From Hanleya hanleyi (Eukaryota > Mollusca > Polyplacophora > Lepidopleurida > Hanleyidae), in contig JAVTVY010045467.1 in NCBI GenBank assembly GCA_036873755.1, positions 124,001 through 188,000 of the forward strand: a DNA stretch of 64,000 bases, given 5' to 3'. This document shows, in pieces, positions 10,071 to 18,209 of this stretch (the first letter of the stretch is position 1; every line of letters begins with the position of its first letter). Below the pieces are notes generated by a model. The model ran no database searches. It was not told the origin of the DNA and was given only the letters and a program-made list of their open reading frames with translations. Made by a program: the position numbers and the translations under genes.

Positions 10071-10487
10071 CTATTTGGTGAATTTACCTACTTTATAGGC
10101 TACGAGCCCCGTCACGCCCATTCCTAGAATGACAAAGACGATCTCCCGGTCTTTTTGGTTACCTGAAGGTACGTACATGGCTGAAAGTCGAGGCTCTGGG
10201 CCGAGAGGGTCAAGTATTTTGCCCGTGACTTGTGAGTACTCGCGGATTGCGGCATCGACGTCATGGAATGTGCGAACGGCGTGTCCCTGTCGTCGGAGCT
10301 CTTCATTTATCCAGTCAAGCCTTTCGGTTCGCTTTTTTGTCCATGCATCCCTTGCAGCCTGGAGCTGTTCTATAGCCTTGTCATGACGTTTGCGCTCTTC
10401 GTCAACACCCGAACTTCGAAACATTGAAAAGAGGTAATTCGACCCACTGAAGACAAGAGCATTGACCAGAGCTCCATCCACTAGCAA
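10071..10487 (-). CDS. Small coiled-coil, C-terminal membrane-anchored protein
   Basis: The open frame is 138 codons but begins with TTG at 10487. The first in-frame ATG is at 10424, giving about 117 aa. The frame has a hydrophobic stretch (ALVFSGSNYLFSMF), a charged helical middle rich in E, R and K (EERKRHDKAIEQLQAARDAW) and a C-terminal membrane segment IVFVILGMGVTGLVAYKVG followed by a basic tail. It lies just downstream of the capsid gene on the same strand. Its natural start may have been lost, because a 19-bp sequence identical to the Naiad retroelement 3' end lies precisely at the junction (10490-10508). The function is unknown. A virion membrane or assembly role is an inference from position and topology. 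Confidence 0.6.
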   Translation of the reverse strand: MLVDGALVNALVFSGSNYLFSMFRSSGVDEERKRHDKAIEQLQAARDAWTKKRTERLDWINEELRRQGHAVRTFHDVDAAIREYSQVTGKILDPLGPEPRLSAMYVPSGNQKDREIVFVILGMGVTGLVAYKVGKFTK

Positions 10488-10489
10488 GG

Positions 10490-10508
10490 CGGACTAGACG
10501 CTTGTAAT
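10490..10508. repeat. 19-bp match to Naiad 3' terminus
   Basis: CGGACTAGACGCTTGTAAT here is identical to the 3' terminal sequence of the Naiad retroelements in this window (for example about 41918-41932, and the reverse complements near 31611 and 35009). It overlaps the capsid gene stop and precedes the 138-codon frame. It may be a minimal 5'-truncated insertion. Confidence 0.5.
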
Positions 10509-11797
10509 TAATTGAGCACTTCTTTGAGTCGGCCATCCTCGATATTCATTTGTGCATCCATGACGATGTACAGATAAACGTTCAATGTGCCGGGGCCGTC
10601 TGCTTCTTTTGTGATCTGGATGGTGATGCCCTCGCTGGCATTCACCACTCTTCGGCCGCTCCCATGTAGTCCGTCATCGTCCGTGGCTCGCAGATCCAGC
10701 CATAGTGCATATTTTGTGGTAAGGAACTCCCCCAGGGAGACGTCTGCCAGATCCAGGTCTTTTGCGGCCATTGCAACCTCGGATTGACGTTTACTACCGG
10801 CTGCGAACTCTTTCTTGGTCTCATCCCACAGCTGGTGCGCTCTCAGTCCTTGACTGTACAGCTGATTCGGCACCCCCTCGATGCACACCTCTACCTTCGT
10901 GATGAGCGGATTATAGAAGTCCTCAGTGTCGCGATTCCAGGGGACAGGTTGTTCGAACAGCATGAGAATGCCCTTCATGCTGCGAGCGGGCACGTTCAGG
11001 TTGATGTTCCAGAGAGTGTCAGACTTGTTACGTGTCAGTTTGCGGTGGCGGAGCACCCTGTCGTAGAGGATGGCTAGGCGTCCTGCATACTGAGTTCGGA
11101 TCAATCTAGCGAGATCACTCTGCGTAACCATTTCGAACTCTAGGCAGATGTTTTCAATATTGTAACTGGCAGCTTCATCATCCTCTGCGACGATCACGCG
11201 ACTGTAATCGTTGAATGTCAGTTCGTACTCCAGACGATCACCAAGCGCACTTTGGTAGAAAGGCATGTGGCTGTCCAGCAACTCGAAGTCAAGCGGGACA
11301 AAGAAGCGGTTGCCGTATGCTCGTGCTATGGCTTTATCTGTTTTCTTGTTTTCAGCATTCGCGGCACCAAACCGAAGCTTTGTCGTGTTCTTGGTTCTGC
11401 CTGTATCTATACCCTGGTAGGCTGCATTATTGCGCTCTTTGGCTGTTTTCCACAGGTCGCGATAGCAGAGGTATACGTCGGAGTCGTCAATGCTCATAAC
11501 CTCATTGCCGCTGATTTTGATCGTTGTCTTCTTTATGATTGCGCGGCCCAGATTCTGAACCACGGTTCGATTCACGTCGGATGATTTCAGTTCGATGTTG
11601 AAGGCGAGGCGGGCGGTCCCCGGAACGATAACATCGTTCGCTCCGAGATTGGGAAAGCGCACCAGTAGCTGTTGGTTCTGATCGATAGTGCTGGGGTTGT
11701 TTGTGATCACAACCGCCTGGCGAACCCCCTTGATCCCAAGTGGCTCACGAAGTCTGCGGTAGGGATTAAGCTTGCGACCGTATTGTGAAGAAGCCAT
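10508..11797 (-). CDS. Putative double jelly-roll major capsid protein, 429 aa
   Basis: An intact frame starts at the ATG at 11797. The sequence is rich in beta-strand patterns, with conserved-looking blocks TVVQNLGRAIIKKTTIKI, SIDDSDVYLCYRDLWKT, FFVPLDFELLDSHMPFYQ and RLEYELTFNDYSRVI. The last two recall the strand turn seen in the first jelly roll of Polinton-type capsids. Length, absence of membrane segments and position next to penton-like and membrane genes fit a major capsid protein. I recognise this as a family of uncharacterised cnidarian/mollusc proteins, but the fold is inferred. It is clearly different from the capsid relic at 3676-4807. It shares a 32-bp divergent promoter interval with the 432-aa gene. 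Confidence 0.55.
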   Translation of the reverse strand: MASSQYGRKLNPYRRLREPLGIKGVRQAVVITNNPSTIDQNQQLLVRFPNLGANDVIVPGTARLAFNIELKSSDVNRTVVQNLGRAIIKKTTIKISGNEVMSIDDSDVYLCYRDLWKTAKERNNAAYQGIDTGRTKNTTKLRFGAANAENKKTDKAIARAYGNRFFVPLDFELLDSHMPFYQSALGDRLEYELTFNDYSRVIVAEDDEAASYNIENICLEFEMVTQSDLARLIRTQYAGRLAILYDRVLRHRKLTRNKSDTLWNINLNVPARSMKGILMLFEQPVPWNRDTEDFYNPLITKVEVCIEGVPNQLYSQGLRAHQLWDETKKEFAAGSKRQSEVAMAAKDLDLADVSLGEFLTTKYALWLDLRATDDDGLHGSGRRVVNASEGITIQITKEADGPGTLNVYLYIVMDAQMNIEDGRLKEVLN

Positions 11798-11829
11798 CTT
11801 ATTGAAGTGATAAGCTGTGATAGTTCAAT
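11798..11829. promoter_or_regulatory. 32-bp divergent intergenic interval
   Basis: This interval separates the ATG of the capsid-like gene (-) from the ATG of the 432-aa gene (+). With so little space the two promoters must overlap the neighbouring coding starts. No TATA box is visible inside it. Confidence 0.35.
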
Positions 11830-13128
11830 ATGGCAGACTATGATGTTGATACCGGCCGTCTCGAAGAGACAGAAACGAGGAGGGACGAGGAAACGGACGA
11901 TGTCGATTTGTCAACAGACAGCGTGGGTCCTTCGGACGCGCAAGCGCAGGAAGGTGAGCGCCCTCTCTCTCTTCAGCAAGAGTTAGTCCAGACAACTGTC
12001 GATGACTACTACAACTACCAGGCAGAGAGGGGGCTTACTCCTAACCTAGGTAGGGATTACTCGAAGTTTGAAGTCACGATTGACGGGAAGCTGCGCCTTG
12101 TGGCTTACCCCAACTTGGACTTAATTAACCTTCGTACAGGCCGACCTCTCTCCCTGTCCACGGTAGCTGGGGGGCGTGGCGGTAGCAACGCGATTCGGGA
12201 TGAACTAGGGTTTACAGACTGGCGCAGACAGTCATCGACAAAGCTGCCCCCTCAGGCTGTGGTAGCTCTACAGACAGCGAGCGAAGAGCATGGTGGGGCT
12301 GCCGCGGCGGTCGAAAGCGTTGAACTCCAGGACCTCGACGGAAGAGCCAAGGTAGCCACAGACGCTGTTCAGAAAATGGAAACAGCCTTCACGGACGCGC
12401 AAATCGATGAAGTCCTCGGCACCATGCGCGATCCCCCTTTAAATCTCCGAGAGCTGCGTGATCTTGACAAGGCCCTCCAGACCATTCGGGGTGAGCTCAT
12501 CAACAACCTGGCCAAGCTGTCAGCATTGGATGACCGCATTGCTCTCGAGGAAGGAAAACTCAATGAGACTCACGCAGATGAGTTCTCTCGAAGGCGCGTC
12601 GTGGAGCGTGTTCGAGAACTAAAGGATCAGCGGACCGCCCGCCTTGAGGCTGCAACTACCAGTCGGGAGGCTCTTCGCTCACAGATTAACCGAATCCGTG
12701 AGACGATAAACCGCGTCCTCAACGAAGATACTACCCTGGCTGAGCGACTTCGCACATTGTTCAGAGAGCAGGGGATAACCATTGTTAGCATCCTCACCGC
12801 GCTGGGCTTCATCGTGTCCACCATAGTGCTTGCTTTGACGGGCGGGGGCACCCCGGCCCCAACACCGACTCCTTCCAAGCCAGTCGTTCCGACGAGCGGG
12901 ACTGTGAAAGAGTGGATCAAGAAACACCTACACGCCCTCGGCCGAATCCTCGCAAAGCTTGCCGGGAAAGCCGCGGCGTCGCTGCCCGGCATAATTGGGA
13001 GCATTGTTTCCTGGCTTCTTAGCCTTATGTCAAAAACTGCTGGATGGCTTGCAGAGAATATGTGGTCCTTGGTTGTTGCGGCTGCGGGGCTGCTTTATGT
13101 GGTGACTCGCGACTGGCTAACGAAATAG
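11830..13128 (+). CDS. 432-aa acidic/coiled-coil protein with membrane and amphipathic C-terminus
   Basis: An intact frame starts at the ATG at 11830. The N-terminal 50 residues are very acidic and probably disordered. Residues about 175-310 are helical and charged (DLDKALQTIRGEL, RRVVERVRELKDQR), consistent with a coiled coil. Residues about 320-343 form a membrane segment (ITIVSILTALGFIVSTIVLA), followed by a Pro/Thr linker, a basic amphipathic helix (EWIKKHLHALGRILAKLAGK) and two further hydrophobic helices. It is unlike any enzyme. Divergent pairing with the capsid-like gene suggests a structural or entry-related virion protein, but that is inference. Its last 12 bp overlap the 3' end of the next convergent gene. 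Confidence 0.65.
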   Translation: MADYDVDTGRLEETETRRDEETDDVDLSTDSVGPSDAQAQEGERPLSLQQELVQTTVDDYYNYQAERGLTPNLGRDYSKFEVTIDGKLRLVAYPNLDLINLRTGRPLSLSTVAGGRGGSNAIRDELGFTDWRRQSSTKLPPQAVVALQTASEEHGGAAAAVESVELQDLDGRAKVATDAVQKMETAFTDAQIDEVLGTMRDPPLNLRELRDLDKALQTIRGELINNLAKLSALDDRIALEEGKLNETHADEFSRRRVVERVRELKDQRTARLEAATTSREALRSQINRIRETINRVLNEDTTLAERLRTLFREQGITIVSILTALGFIVSTIVLALTGGGTPAPTPTPSKPVVPTSGTVKEWIKKHLHALGRILAKLAGKAAASLPGIIGSIVSWLLSLMSKTAGWLAENMWSLVVAAAGLLYVVTRDWLTK

Positions 13129-14505
13129 CCAAATGGTCACCAGCCCAGCTACGATGACACCGACGATGATTGCGGTCTTTTCGTCGTCGTGTTGACTAGC
13201 TGGGACCGTGGAGGCAGCGACATCTCGCGAGGAGTGAACCGGCGCGGTGGGAACGGCATGATCCAGCGTCGCGGTCTTGCCACTCGCCGTGGGAACGGCA
13301 TGATCCAGCGTCGCGGTCTTGCCACTCGCCGTGGGAACCACTCCTTTTTCTCCCGTATCTCCTTCTGTGTTTGGAGGAGCGACTGTTACGTTAACGTCCG
13401 CGTTCTCGCCAAGTTTTTGATTTTCTGTTGCAACTACGATCTCATTGTTGTAACCGGCGATAGGGCCTATGCGAAGCAACATGTCACTGGGGGCCATGTA
13501 CAGACCGATTCCGAACACATAGTTAACTTTGGAGCCTGCATACTGCAGGACGTCTTGGTAGCGTTTTATCGCTGATGAGCGGTCAACTGGAGAGGAGACC
13601 GCATCCTCGATGTTGGCGAGAAACTGCTTCTGCGCGTCAAATGCTGTGCCCTCTCCTAAGATTCGTGTGCGCGTCTGAGCCTGGGCGCCGAGGATGGCCC
13701 ATACATACGTTCCAATGGAATCATTAACACGCTCGACGCCTGCATGTGTGAAGCCCTGCGATCTGTCCAGCATGAACGTTGTCCACGCCTTGTCAGCCTC
13801 CGATCCCTGCGCAATGTAGTCAATGTGAAAGTGTTTTTTTCAGAAAGTAAACGAATGCCAGGTTGGGTCGTACGGCTTTGGAAGCCGCATGTAGCCTGCG
13901 TCTGTGGCATAGAAGTAAATCGTTCCTATGCCATTGTTTTCGCTCTGCTGCTGTCTCCAGCCGGTGTGCGGCGACATCCCAAACTCTGCACAGATGCGCT
14001 CATATGCTCTGCGGTCAAATGGATTGTTAAATGCCGCCCAGGCGTCGTCTTGTGGGAGCGGTGCCTGAATCTCTTTTAGGATCCGCCTGATCTGAAAGTA
14101 GACATGGAAGGTGTAGAGGGCCTGGGTGTGGCTAGCAGTTCGCGCGGTCCCTGTTCCAGCGGAAACGACAGCCGCTAGGTGGTCGCTCACAGACACGCCG
14201 CAGCCGGTCGTGGCGCACCACACGGCGAAATTCAGCTGATTCTGCCAAAACTGCAAGGGATTAGAGCGCCACGCCTGAACAAGCTGGTCGCTTTTCACTT
14301 TAGGCAGACAGTATTTCACAAATATATTAGGAAACTGGGCCGCAAAGTCACCACTTGCTGTGTTCTCTAAGTTCACTAAGATATCTTGATGAGTGAATGT
14401 CGTCCCAGTAACACTTCGTGCAGTCGTAGACGACGTTCCAGCGGTGTACACCCCGCCCACTTGGTAGGTGGCGTTTACATTGAAGCTAAAGGCGTGTCTA
14501 TCCAT
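13117..14505 (-). pseudogene. About 482-codon structural-type protein split by one in-frame TGA
   Basis: The frame starts at the ATG at 14505 (an upstream in-frame ATG at 14622 would overlap the divergent gene) and reads about 221 codons to a TGA at 13842-13840. The same frame is then open for another 240 codons to 13117. The first part is aromatic and beta-rich (HAFSFNVNATYQVGG, PLQFWQNQLNFAVWC, TFHVYFQIRRILKE). The second has FMLDRSQGFTHAG, TYVWAILGAQAQTRT, YAGSKVNYVFGIGLY, a 14-residue repeat (VPTASGKTATLDHA, twice) and a C-terminal membrane segment TAIIVGVIVAGLVTIWLF. The TGA directly precedes an A-run (AAAAAA), but both halves are in one frame, so this is a nonsense change, not a shift. 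The function is unknown. It is a type II or tail-anchored structural protein by appearance. Confidence 0.65.
13247..13330. repeat. 42-bp coding tandem repeat, two copies
   Basis: GTGGGAACGGCATGATCCAG and the following 22 bases are duplicated exactly in tandem (13247-13288 and 13289-13330), and a third partial unit begins at 13331. The unit is a multiple of three and adds 14 residues to the stalk-like region before the membrane anchor of the minus-strand gene. Confidence 0.85.
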
Positions 14506-14544
14506 GCGCAATCCTTGCTGCTTTAGCACTTCGTGTGGCCGGCT
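14506..14544. promoter_or_regulatory. Divergent intergenic interval
   Basis: About 39 bp separate the ATG at 14505 (-) from the ATG at 14545 (+). No TATA box is evident. The interval resembles the one at 11798-11829 in being too short for two separate promoters. Confidence 0.3.
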
Positions 14545-15234
14545 ATGTATGTAACACTGAGCAACATTCAAAATGGCGCAATAATCGACCTCACGCATGC
14601 GCTCAAGAACCAAAACGGACAATACAAAGTAGCACTGCTCGAGCTCACTTTCTACCCACTATGGGAGAATGTCCCAGCCGGAACTAGCTTCTCTGTCCGC
14701 GGAAAGCTTGTGGTTGTCCCTAGCGGTTATTACAATGTCTGTTCCCTTAATAAAGAGGTCTTCAAGCCACACGGGGCGGGCCTGGAGATAAACCATGTCA
14801 CTGGTCGACTGAAGTTGACGACCGACAATAGCATACAACTACTTGGCCTTGCGCGGCTTCTGGGGTTCTCAGATCCTGACAGTACCCTTACTGGGACAGT
14901 GCAGGGCGACAGCTTCCCCACACTAGCACCCCATAAAGAAGTGTTCGCTCACCTGAGTGAGGTGAGCGCATCACACAATCTAGTGGGGAAGGCAGTCGAG
15001 ACGGCTGGCACCAGCACTGCGTACCCTTGTGTGGCCTACCCTTCCACTCCTCTGAGAGCTATATCTGTGACCGGTGAAGGAATAAACCGCGGAAAAACCA
15101 TTTCTTTCCCTAATCCACAGTATAAGCCACTAATATCTGGCCCTATCCCGCAGCTAACGTTCTCCCTGTTAGATAAATCAGATACACCAGCAAAGACCGC
15201 TTTTATGAGTGTAACTCTTGATATTGATCCCTGA
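14545..15234 (+). CDS. Penton-like minor capsid protein, about 229 aa
   Basis: The start is the ATG at 14545, giving MYVTLSNIQNG. The sequence shows YKVALLELTFYPLWENV, YYNVCSLNKEVFKPHG, a glycine-rich turn plus LLGLARLLGFSDP, and a beta-rich C-terminus ending AFMSVTLDIDP. This layout parallels the minor capsid (penton) protein of Polintons. The older relic at 18483-19190 has the equivalent IQYPYTWYTV block in the same relative place. A single jelly-roll fold is inferred. It is intact. Its stop is 5 bp from the start of the next + gene, and it is the first of five closely packed + strand genes. Confidence 0.6.
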   Translation: MYVTLSNIQNGAIIDLTHALKNQNGQYKVALLELTFYPLWENVPAGTSFSVRGKLVVVPSGYYNVCSLNKEVFKPHGAGLEINHVTGRLKLTTDNSIQLLGLARLLGFSDPDSTLTGTVQGDSFPTLAPHKEVFAHLSEVSASHNLVGKAVETAGTSTAYPCVAYPSTPLRAISVTGEGINRGKTISFPNPQYKPLISGPIPQLTFSLLDKSDTPAKTAFMSVTLDIDP

Positions 15235-15239
15235 CAACG

Positions 15240-16020
15240 ATGGCTGAATCCGCAGGACCCAGATGCAGTGATTTGGCCTTAAGCGATCTCGCTGATACCA
15301 TGGGGTTTGGCGAGGCAGGTTACACCGACCGCCTATACGGCTTTCAGTTCAGAAACGGCTTATACCATCGAAAGAAGCTTACGCCAGGAAGAACCACAGA
15401 TGTAAGTTTCAAAGACCTTGAAGATATTAATACGGGAAACACACGGACGCACGTGAGATATAGCCTCGTTAAAACGGAAAACGGACAATGGACTCTCGCC
15501 GAAAGTGACAATATAGGCTGTCTCATTGACCTTAATGTGGTCGAATCGGGAGTACAGGTCGATAAAGCCGGGTTTGTGAGAAAAGTTTTAAATCGAGGTA
15601 CGGCATTCCTGTCCTACAGTCCGGTTGAAAACAACGTCAAGAAGCACTGATCCTCGAGGGGCTCTAGTAATAAATACGTCGTTACCCGCCCTGACCACTC
15701 TTCCTCCAGACTCAACTATCGTTGCTGCAATACTGTTACCGCCTGCTCCCGCTCACGATAGATTCGTGGACATACTACCAGATCTCCAGATAAAGTGGCA
15801 GGATAAGCACGCTGATCAAGAGTTGTGGATTTTCTTTGCTCTTAGCGCAGTTAAAAAGCCTGTCGTGCTTCTGTCGTTAGAGGGCGTAACTACACGGGTA
15901 GGGAATGATGTGACAGTGGGCAATATATTCCCAGCTGAAGGCGTCCGCTTAAAATCTCTCAAGGTGTTCAACCGGCCCTTGGATAACCTTGAGCTAGAGA
16001 TTATTGACAACAGCATATAG
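15240..16020 (+). pseudogene. About 260-codon beta-rich protein broken by a frameshift near 15645
   Basis: From the ATG at 15240 a 136-codon frame runs to TGA at 15648-15650. An overlapping frame (open from 15592, no ATG anywhere in it) continues to 16020. The two halves read as one protein: the first ends in FLSYSPVENN, the second opens with STDPRGALVINT and includes STIVAAILLP, ELWIFFALSAVKKPVVLLSL and LELEIIDN. The absence of any start codon for the second half argues for a single gene with a 1-nt indel. I recognise the pattern as a conserved uncharacterised companion of the penton-like and two-TM genes in related invertebrate elements. The function is unknown, but it is likely a structural beta-sandwich protein. 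No slippery heptamer is seen at the overlap. Confidence 0.6.
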
Positions 16021-16027
16021 ATTTATC

Positions 16028-16627
16028 ATGGGACTATATCCAACATTGGACGAGGCCGAATCCGCGCATGACTACAGGCTAAAGCACATCTGTGATATAC
16101 AGCATGAACTCTCCCAAGATCGTGATTCCCGGTCGAGCTTGTACAAAAAATACCGCAAAGCGGTGAATGCTGTAGATGGCGTTGACTCTGCGCTTGCCAC
16201 AGTGGCTTTGGGCCTCGGCGCGACTGGGGTCGGCCTCTTGTCGACTATAATTGCCGCACCCGTTGTTGTAGCACTTGAAGTCTCGGCTCTTTCGAGTGGT
16301 TTGGCTGGAATAGCTTGCAAGTTTATATCTCGACGCCTGACCATCAAAGCTAAAAAACACGATGAAATTCGCGTCCTAGCGTCTTCAAAATTGGATTCCA
16401 TCGCAGATGTTATCTCGCAAGCACTTGTAGATAACAAGATTTCTGATAGCGAATTCCGTCACATCCTAGCCGAGAAATCTAAATATGATTCGATGAAAAA
16501 CGCTATCAGGACTAAATCGTTGAAAGCATCCCATATCAGCCAGGAAGAAAAAAACGAACTTCTGAAGCAAGGCAGGGAGGAAGCAAGGAAACAGTTTGCC
16601 AGGGCAATCGAAATAGAATCACGATAA
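16028..16627 (+). CDS. Two-transmembrane helical protein, 199 aa (SLATT-like layout)
   Basis: The ATG at 16028 gives MGLYPTLDEAES; the frame is open further upstream but without a better ATG. After a helical charged N-terminus there is a hydrophobic pair, ATVALGLGATGVGLLSTIIA and APVVVALEVSALSSGLAGIA, then a basic turn FISRRLTIKAKKHDE and a long amphipathic helix (VLASSKLDSIADVISQAL, EKNELLKQGREEARKQF). Such a two-helix hairpin with flanking cytosolic helices resembles the SLATT layout, but I claim only topology. The gene is intact, begins 8 bp after the preceding stop, and lies in the row of + strand structural genes. A virion-membrane or egress role is inference. Confidence 0.65.
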   Translation: MGLYPTLDEAESAHDYRLKHICDIQHELSQDRDSRSSLYKKYRKAVNAVDGVDSALATVALGLGATGVGLLSTIIAAPVVVALEVSALSSGLAGIACKFISRRLTIKAKKHDEIRVLASSKLDSIADVISQALVDNKISDSEFRHILAEKSKYDSMKNAIRTKSLKASHISQEEKNELLKQGREEARKQFARAIEIESR

Positions 16628-16799
16628 ACTGCTTTCTACAGGCGGATTATTAAAGACGCCATGCGCAGCCCCTACCACCCGGAACCGTGGGAACCACTAC
16701 AATGTCCGCACGAACACCCTTAGTAGTTAGGCCTTTTTTTCGGCGCATTAGTATATCATGTTAAAGCCATGGCTGACACTGCAATATATATAAAGAAGC
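16628..16799. promoter_or_regulatory. Intergenic interval with AT-rich TATATATAAAG box
   Basis: Just upstream of the ATG at 16800 lies GCAATATATATAAAGAAGC. It could act as a TATA box, though it is unusually close to the start codon (about 15 bp). The rest shows no other feature. Confidence 0.3.
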
Positions 16800-17033
16800 A
16801 TGTCGTCGATCGGTGGTAAAATGCTAGCCAACATGGCCTACCATGCCGCTGTCGTTAGCGGCTTAGCGATAGGTTATGCTCGTCTGGGCAAAATAGTTTG
16901 GAAAGGCCCTGCCCCCAAGTTAGACTTCACCGGCTATGACGTAGGAATGGTTATTGCAGACATCGGCCTGGCCATAGCCACGAAAGACTTGCTGATTAAG
17001 CAAGGAATCCTCCCCGCGGATGTATTGAAGTAG
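16800..17033 (+). CDS. 77-aa small membrane-type protein
   Basis: An intact frame starts at the ATG at 16800. It has a hydrophobic segment (AAVVSGLAIGYARLGKIV), a short linker KGPAPKLDFTGYD, a second hydrophobic segment VGMVIADIGLAIATKDLL and the tail KQGILPADVLK. I recognise this KLDF-x-DVGM...ATKDxL pattern as a small conserved protein accompanying related capsid-bearing elements. The function is unknown. It is the last + strand gene, followed by about 1.2 kb of non-coding DNA up to the right TIR. Confidence 0.6.
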   Translation: MSSIGGKMLANMAYHAAVVSGLAIGYARLGKIVWKGPAPKLDFTGYDVGMVIADIGLAIATKDLLIKQGILPADVLK

Positions 17034-17821
17034 GCACCTGTTCGAAGAACAATACACATCGATTTCTAATATCAAGCTCTGTCGCATTTACACGCGCGAA
17101 AGCGGACAATAAATACTACAGCACTGCGTGCGGCTACTGACTGCCGGATCTGATAGCGAGCCGTTCGCAGGCCTACTGATATTTAATAAATATAACTGCT
17201 ATGTTTTAGAAACTGAAGCTCAATCGAAGAATTATTTTTAAAAAGTCTAAAACCTTTCAAAGATCTGAAATTAAATTGTATCAGTTTTTTCAAACATAAC
17301 AAAACCGATTCGGGTTAAAGCTAAATTTGATAAGTTGGATACTTCCAAACTTGCGAATGGTTTTTTCTCTCCGTCTATTTACCCACCACACGCTCTTACA
17401 CCCCCCCTCCCTCCCTCCCTCCTCCCTCCATCTACCCTCCCTCCCTCCTCCCCTCCATCTACCCTCCCCCTCCCCCTCCCTCCTGTTTTATTTTTACAAA
17501 ATTCCACCACGTCACCAGAATCCCTTAAGAATGACCGCGGGGATTCCCCGGGCTGTCTTACTATATATTATTTTCCCACACCGATCATTCCGTAGGACAC
17601 TGGCAGGTACCTTGTTCGTACATGTCACCATCTAACACTCCTAATTGTTAGTCTAGTATTTTCAAAATTTATTTTACTAGGCAAATTACAGAAGTGATCG
17701 AAATATTTGTTCATACGATGGCAATTGACACATACGCTCATCAAAGACCCCGGGAAAGTCTTTAATAAGATATATACCGACAGCAATAGTATATAACAAG
17801 GGAACAACCTGTTCCTAGACA

Positions 17822-17905
17822 ACAGACGTGGTGCGACCGGGATCGAACTAAGGTATTTTGCTTGTGAGTTCAGCGCTCTACCTCGGCTCTAACCCGATCT
17901 TCTGA
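17822..17905 (-). other. tRNA-like / Pol III box relic
   Basis: The minus strand reads TTAGAGCCGAGGTAGAGCGC (A-box-like), a degenerate anticodon arm, then AGTTCGATCCCGGTCGCACCA (B-box-like with a CACCA end). The T-stem halves do not pair well and the acceptor stem is unclear. I therefore call it a tRNA-derived relic, for example a SINE head, not a tRNA gene. Confidence 0.3.
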
Positions 17906-18007
17906 AATATGTAGGAAAAAAAATAAATCATATACCTTCCACTGGTGTTTTGCCAGACTTTACTTCCTGTTATCGTATCGATTTCTGACCGTGCGAGACA
18001 AGGGGCT

Positions 18008-18090
18008 TCCCCTCTCAATGTGTATTATGCCGAGAGAAAAAATCGATACCCCTCTCAACATGTATTAAGCCGAGAGAAAAAAATCGATAG
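18008..18090. repeat. Direct repeat, about 41 bp x 2
   Basis: CCCCTCTCAATGTGTATTAT GCCGAGAGAAAAAATCGATA is followed immediately by a second copy (CCCCTCTCAACATGTATTAA GCCGAGAGAAAAAAATCGATA). It lies about 120 bp inside the right TIR. Confidence 0.8.
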
Positions 18091-18209
18091 TAACCTGCAT
18101 ACAGCACTCAAATATACAGGACAGGGCTGAATGCTAGCAAACATTCCTATAGACACGACCTAGCTAACACATTTAGTCTATCCAGGTAGGTGTATGGAAA
18201 GATGGCAAG

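Larger units (their letters stand above)
17034..18209. other. Non-coding right arm of the element
   Basis: No gene is supported. It contains a pyrimidine-rich low-complexity block (about 17398-17486, CTCCCTCCCTCCTCC-type), AT-rich stretches, a tRNA-like relic (17822-17905) and a 41-bp direct repeat (about 18008-18090). A non-coding arm next to one TIR could hold replication or packaging signals, but nothing specific can be named. Confidence 0.4.

Noticed and set aside
7998..13842. Alternative genetic code with TGA read as Trp in the 13.3-kb element
   Set aside because: Two genes are split by TGA, one at a likely Trp position, but TGG is used freely for Trp. Neighbouring genes in the same element end with TGA, for example at 15232-15234. 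Isolated nonsense mutations explain the data.
15592..15660. Programmed ribosomal frameshift joining the two halves at 15240-16020
   Set aside because: The overlap (GTTGAAAACAACGTCAAGAAGC) has no slippery heptamer and no evident downstream stem. A one-base mutation is simpler.
17327..17635. Proline/leucine-rich open frames
   Set aside because: They translate a CTCCCTCC low-complexity tract.
17822..17905. Functional tRNA gene
   Set aside because: A- and B-box-like words are present, but the T-stem and acceptor stem do not pair and the anticodon arm is degenerate.
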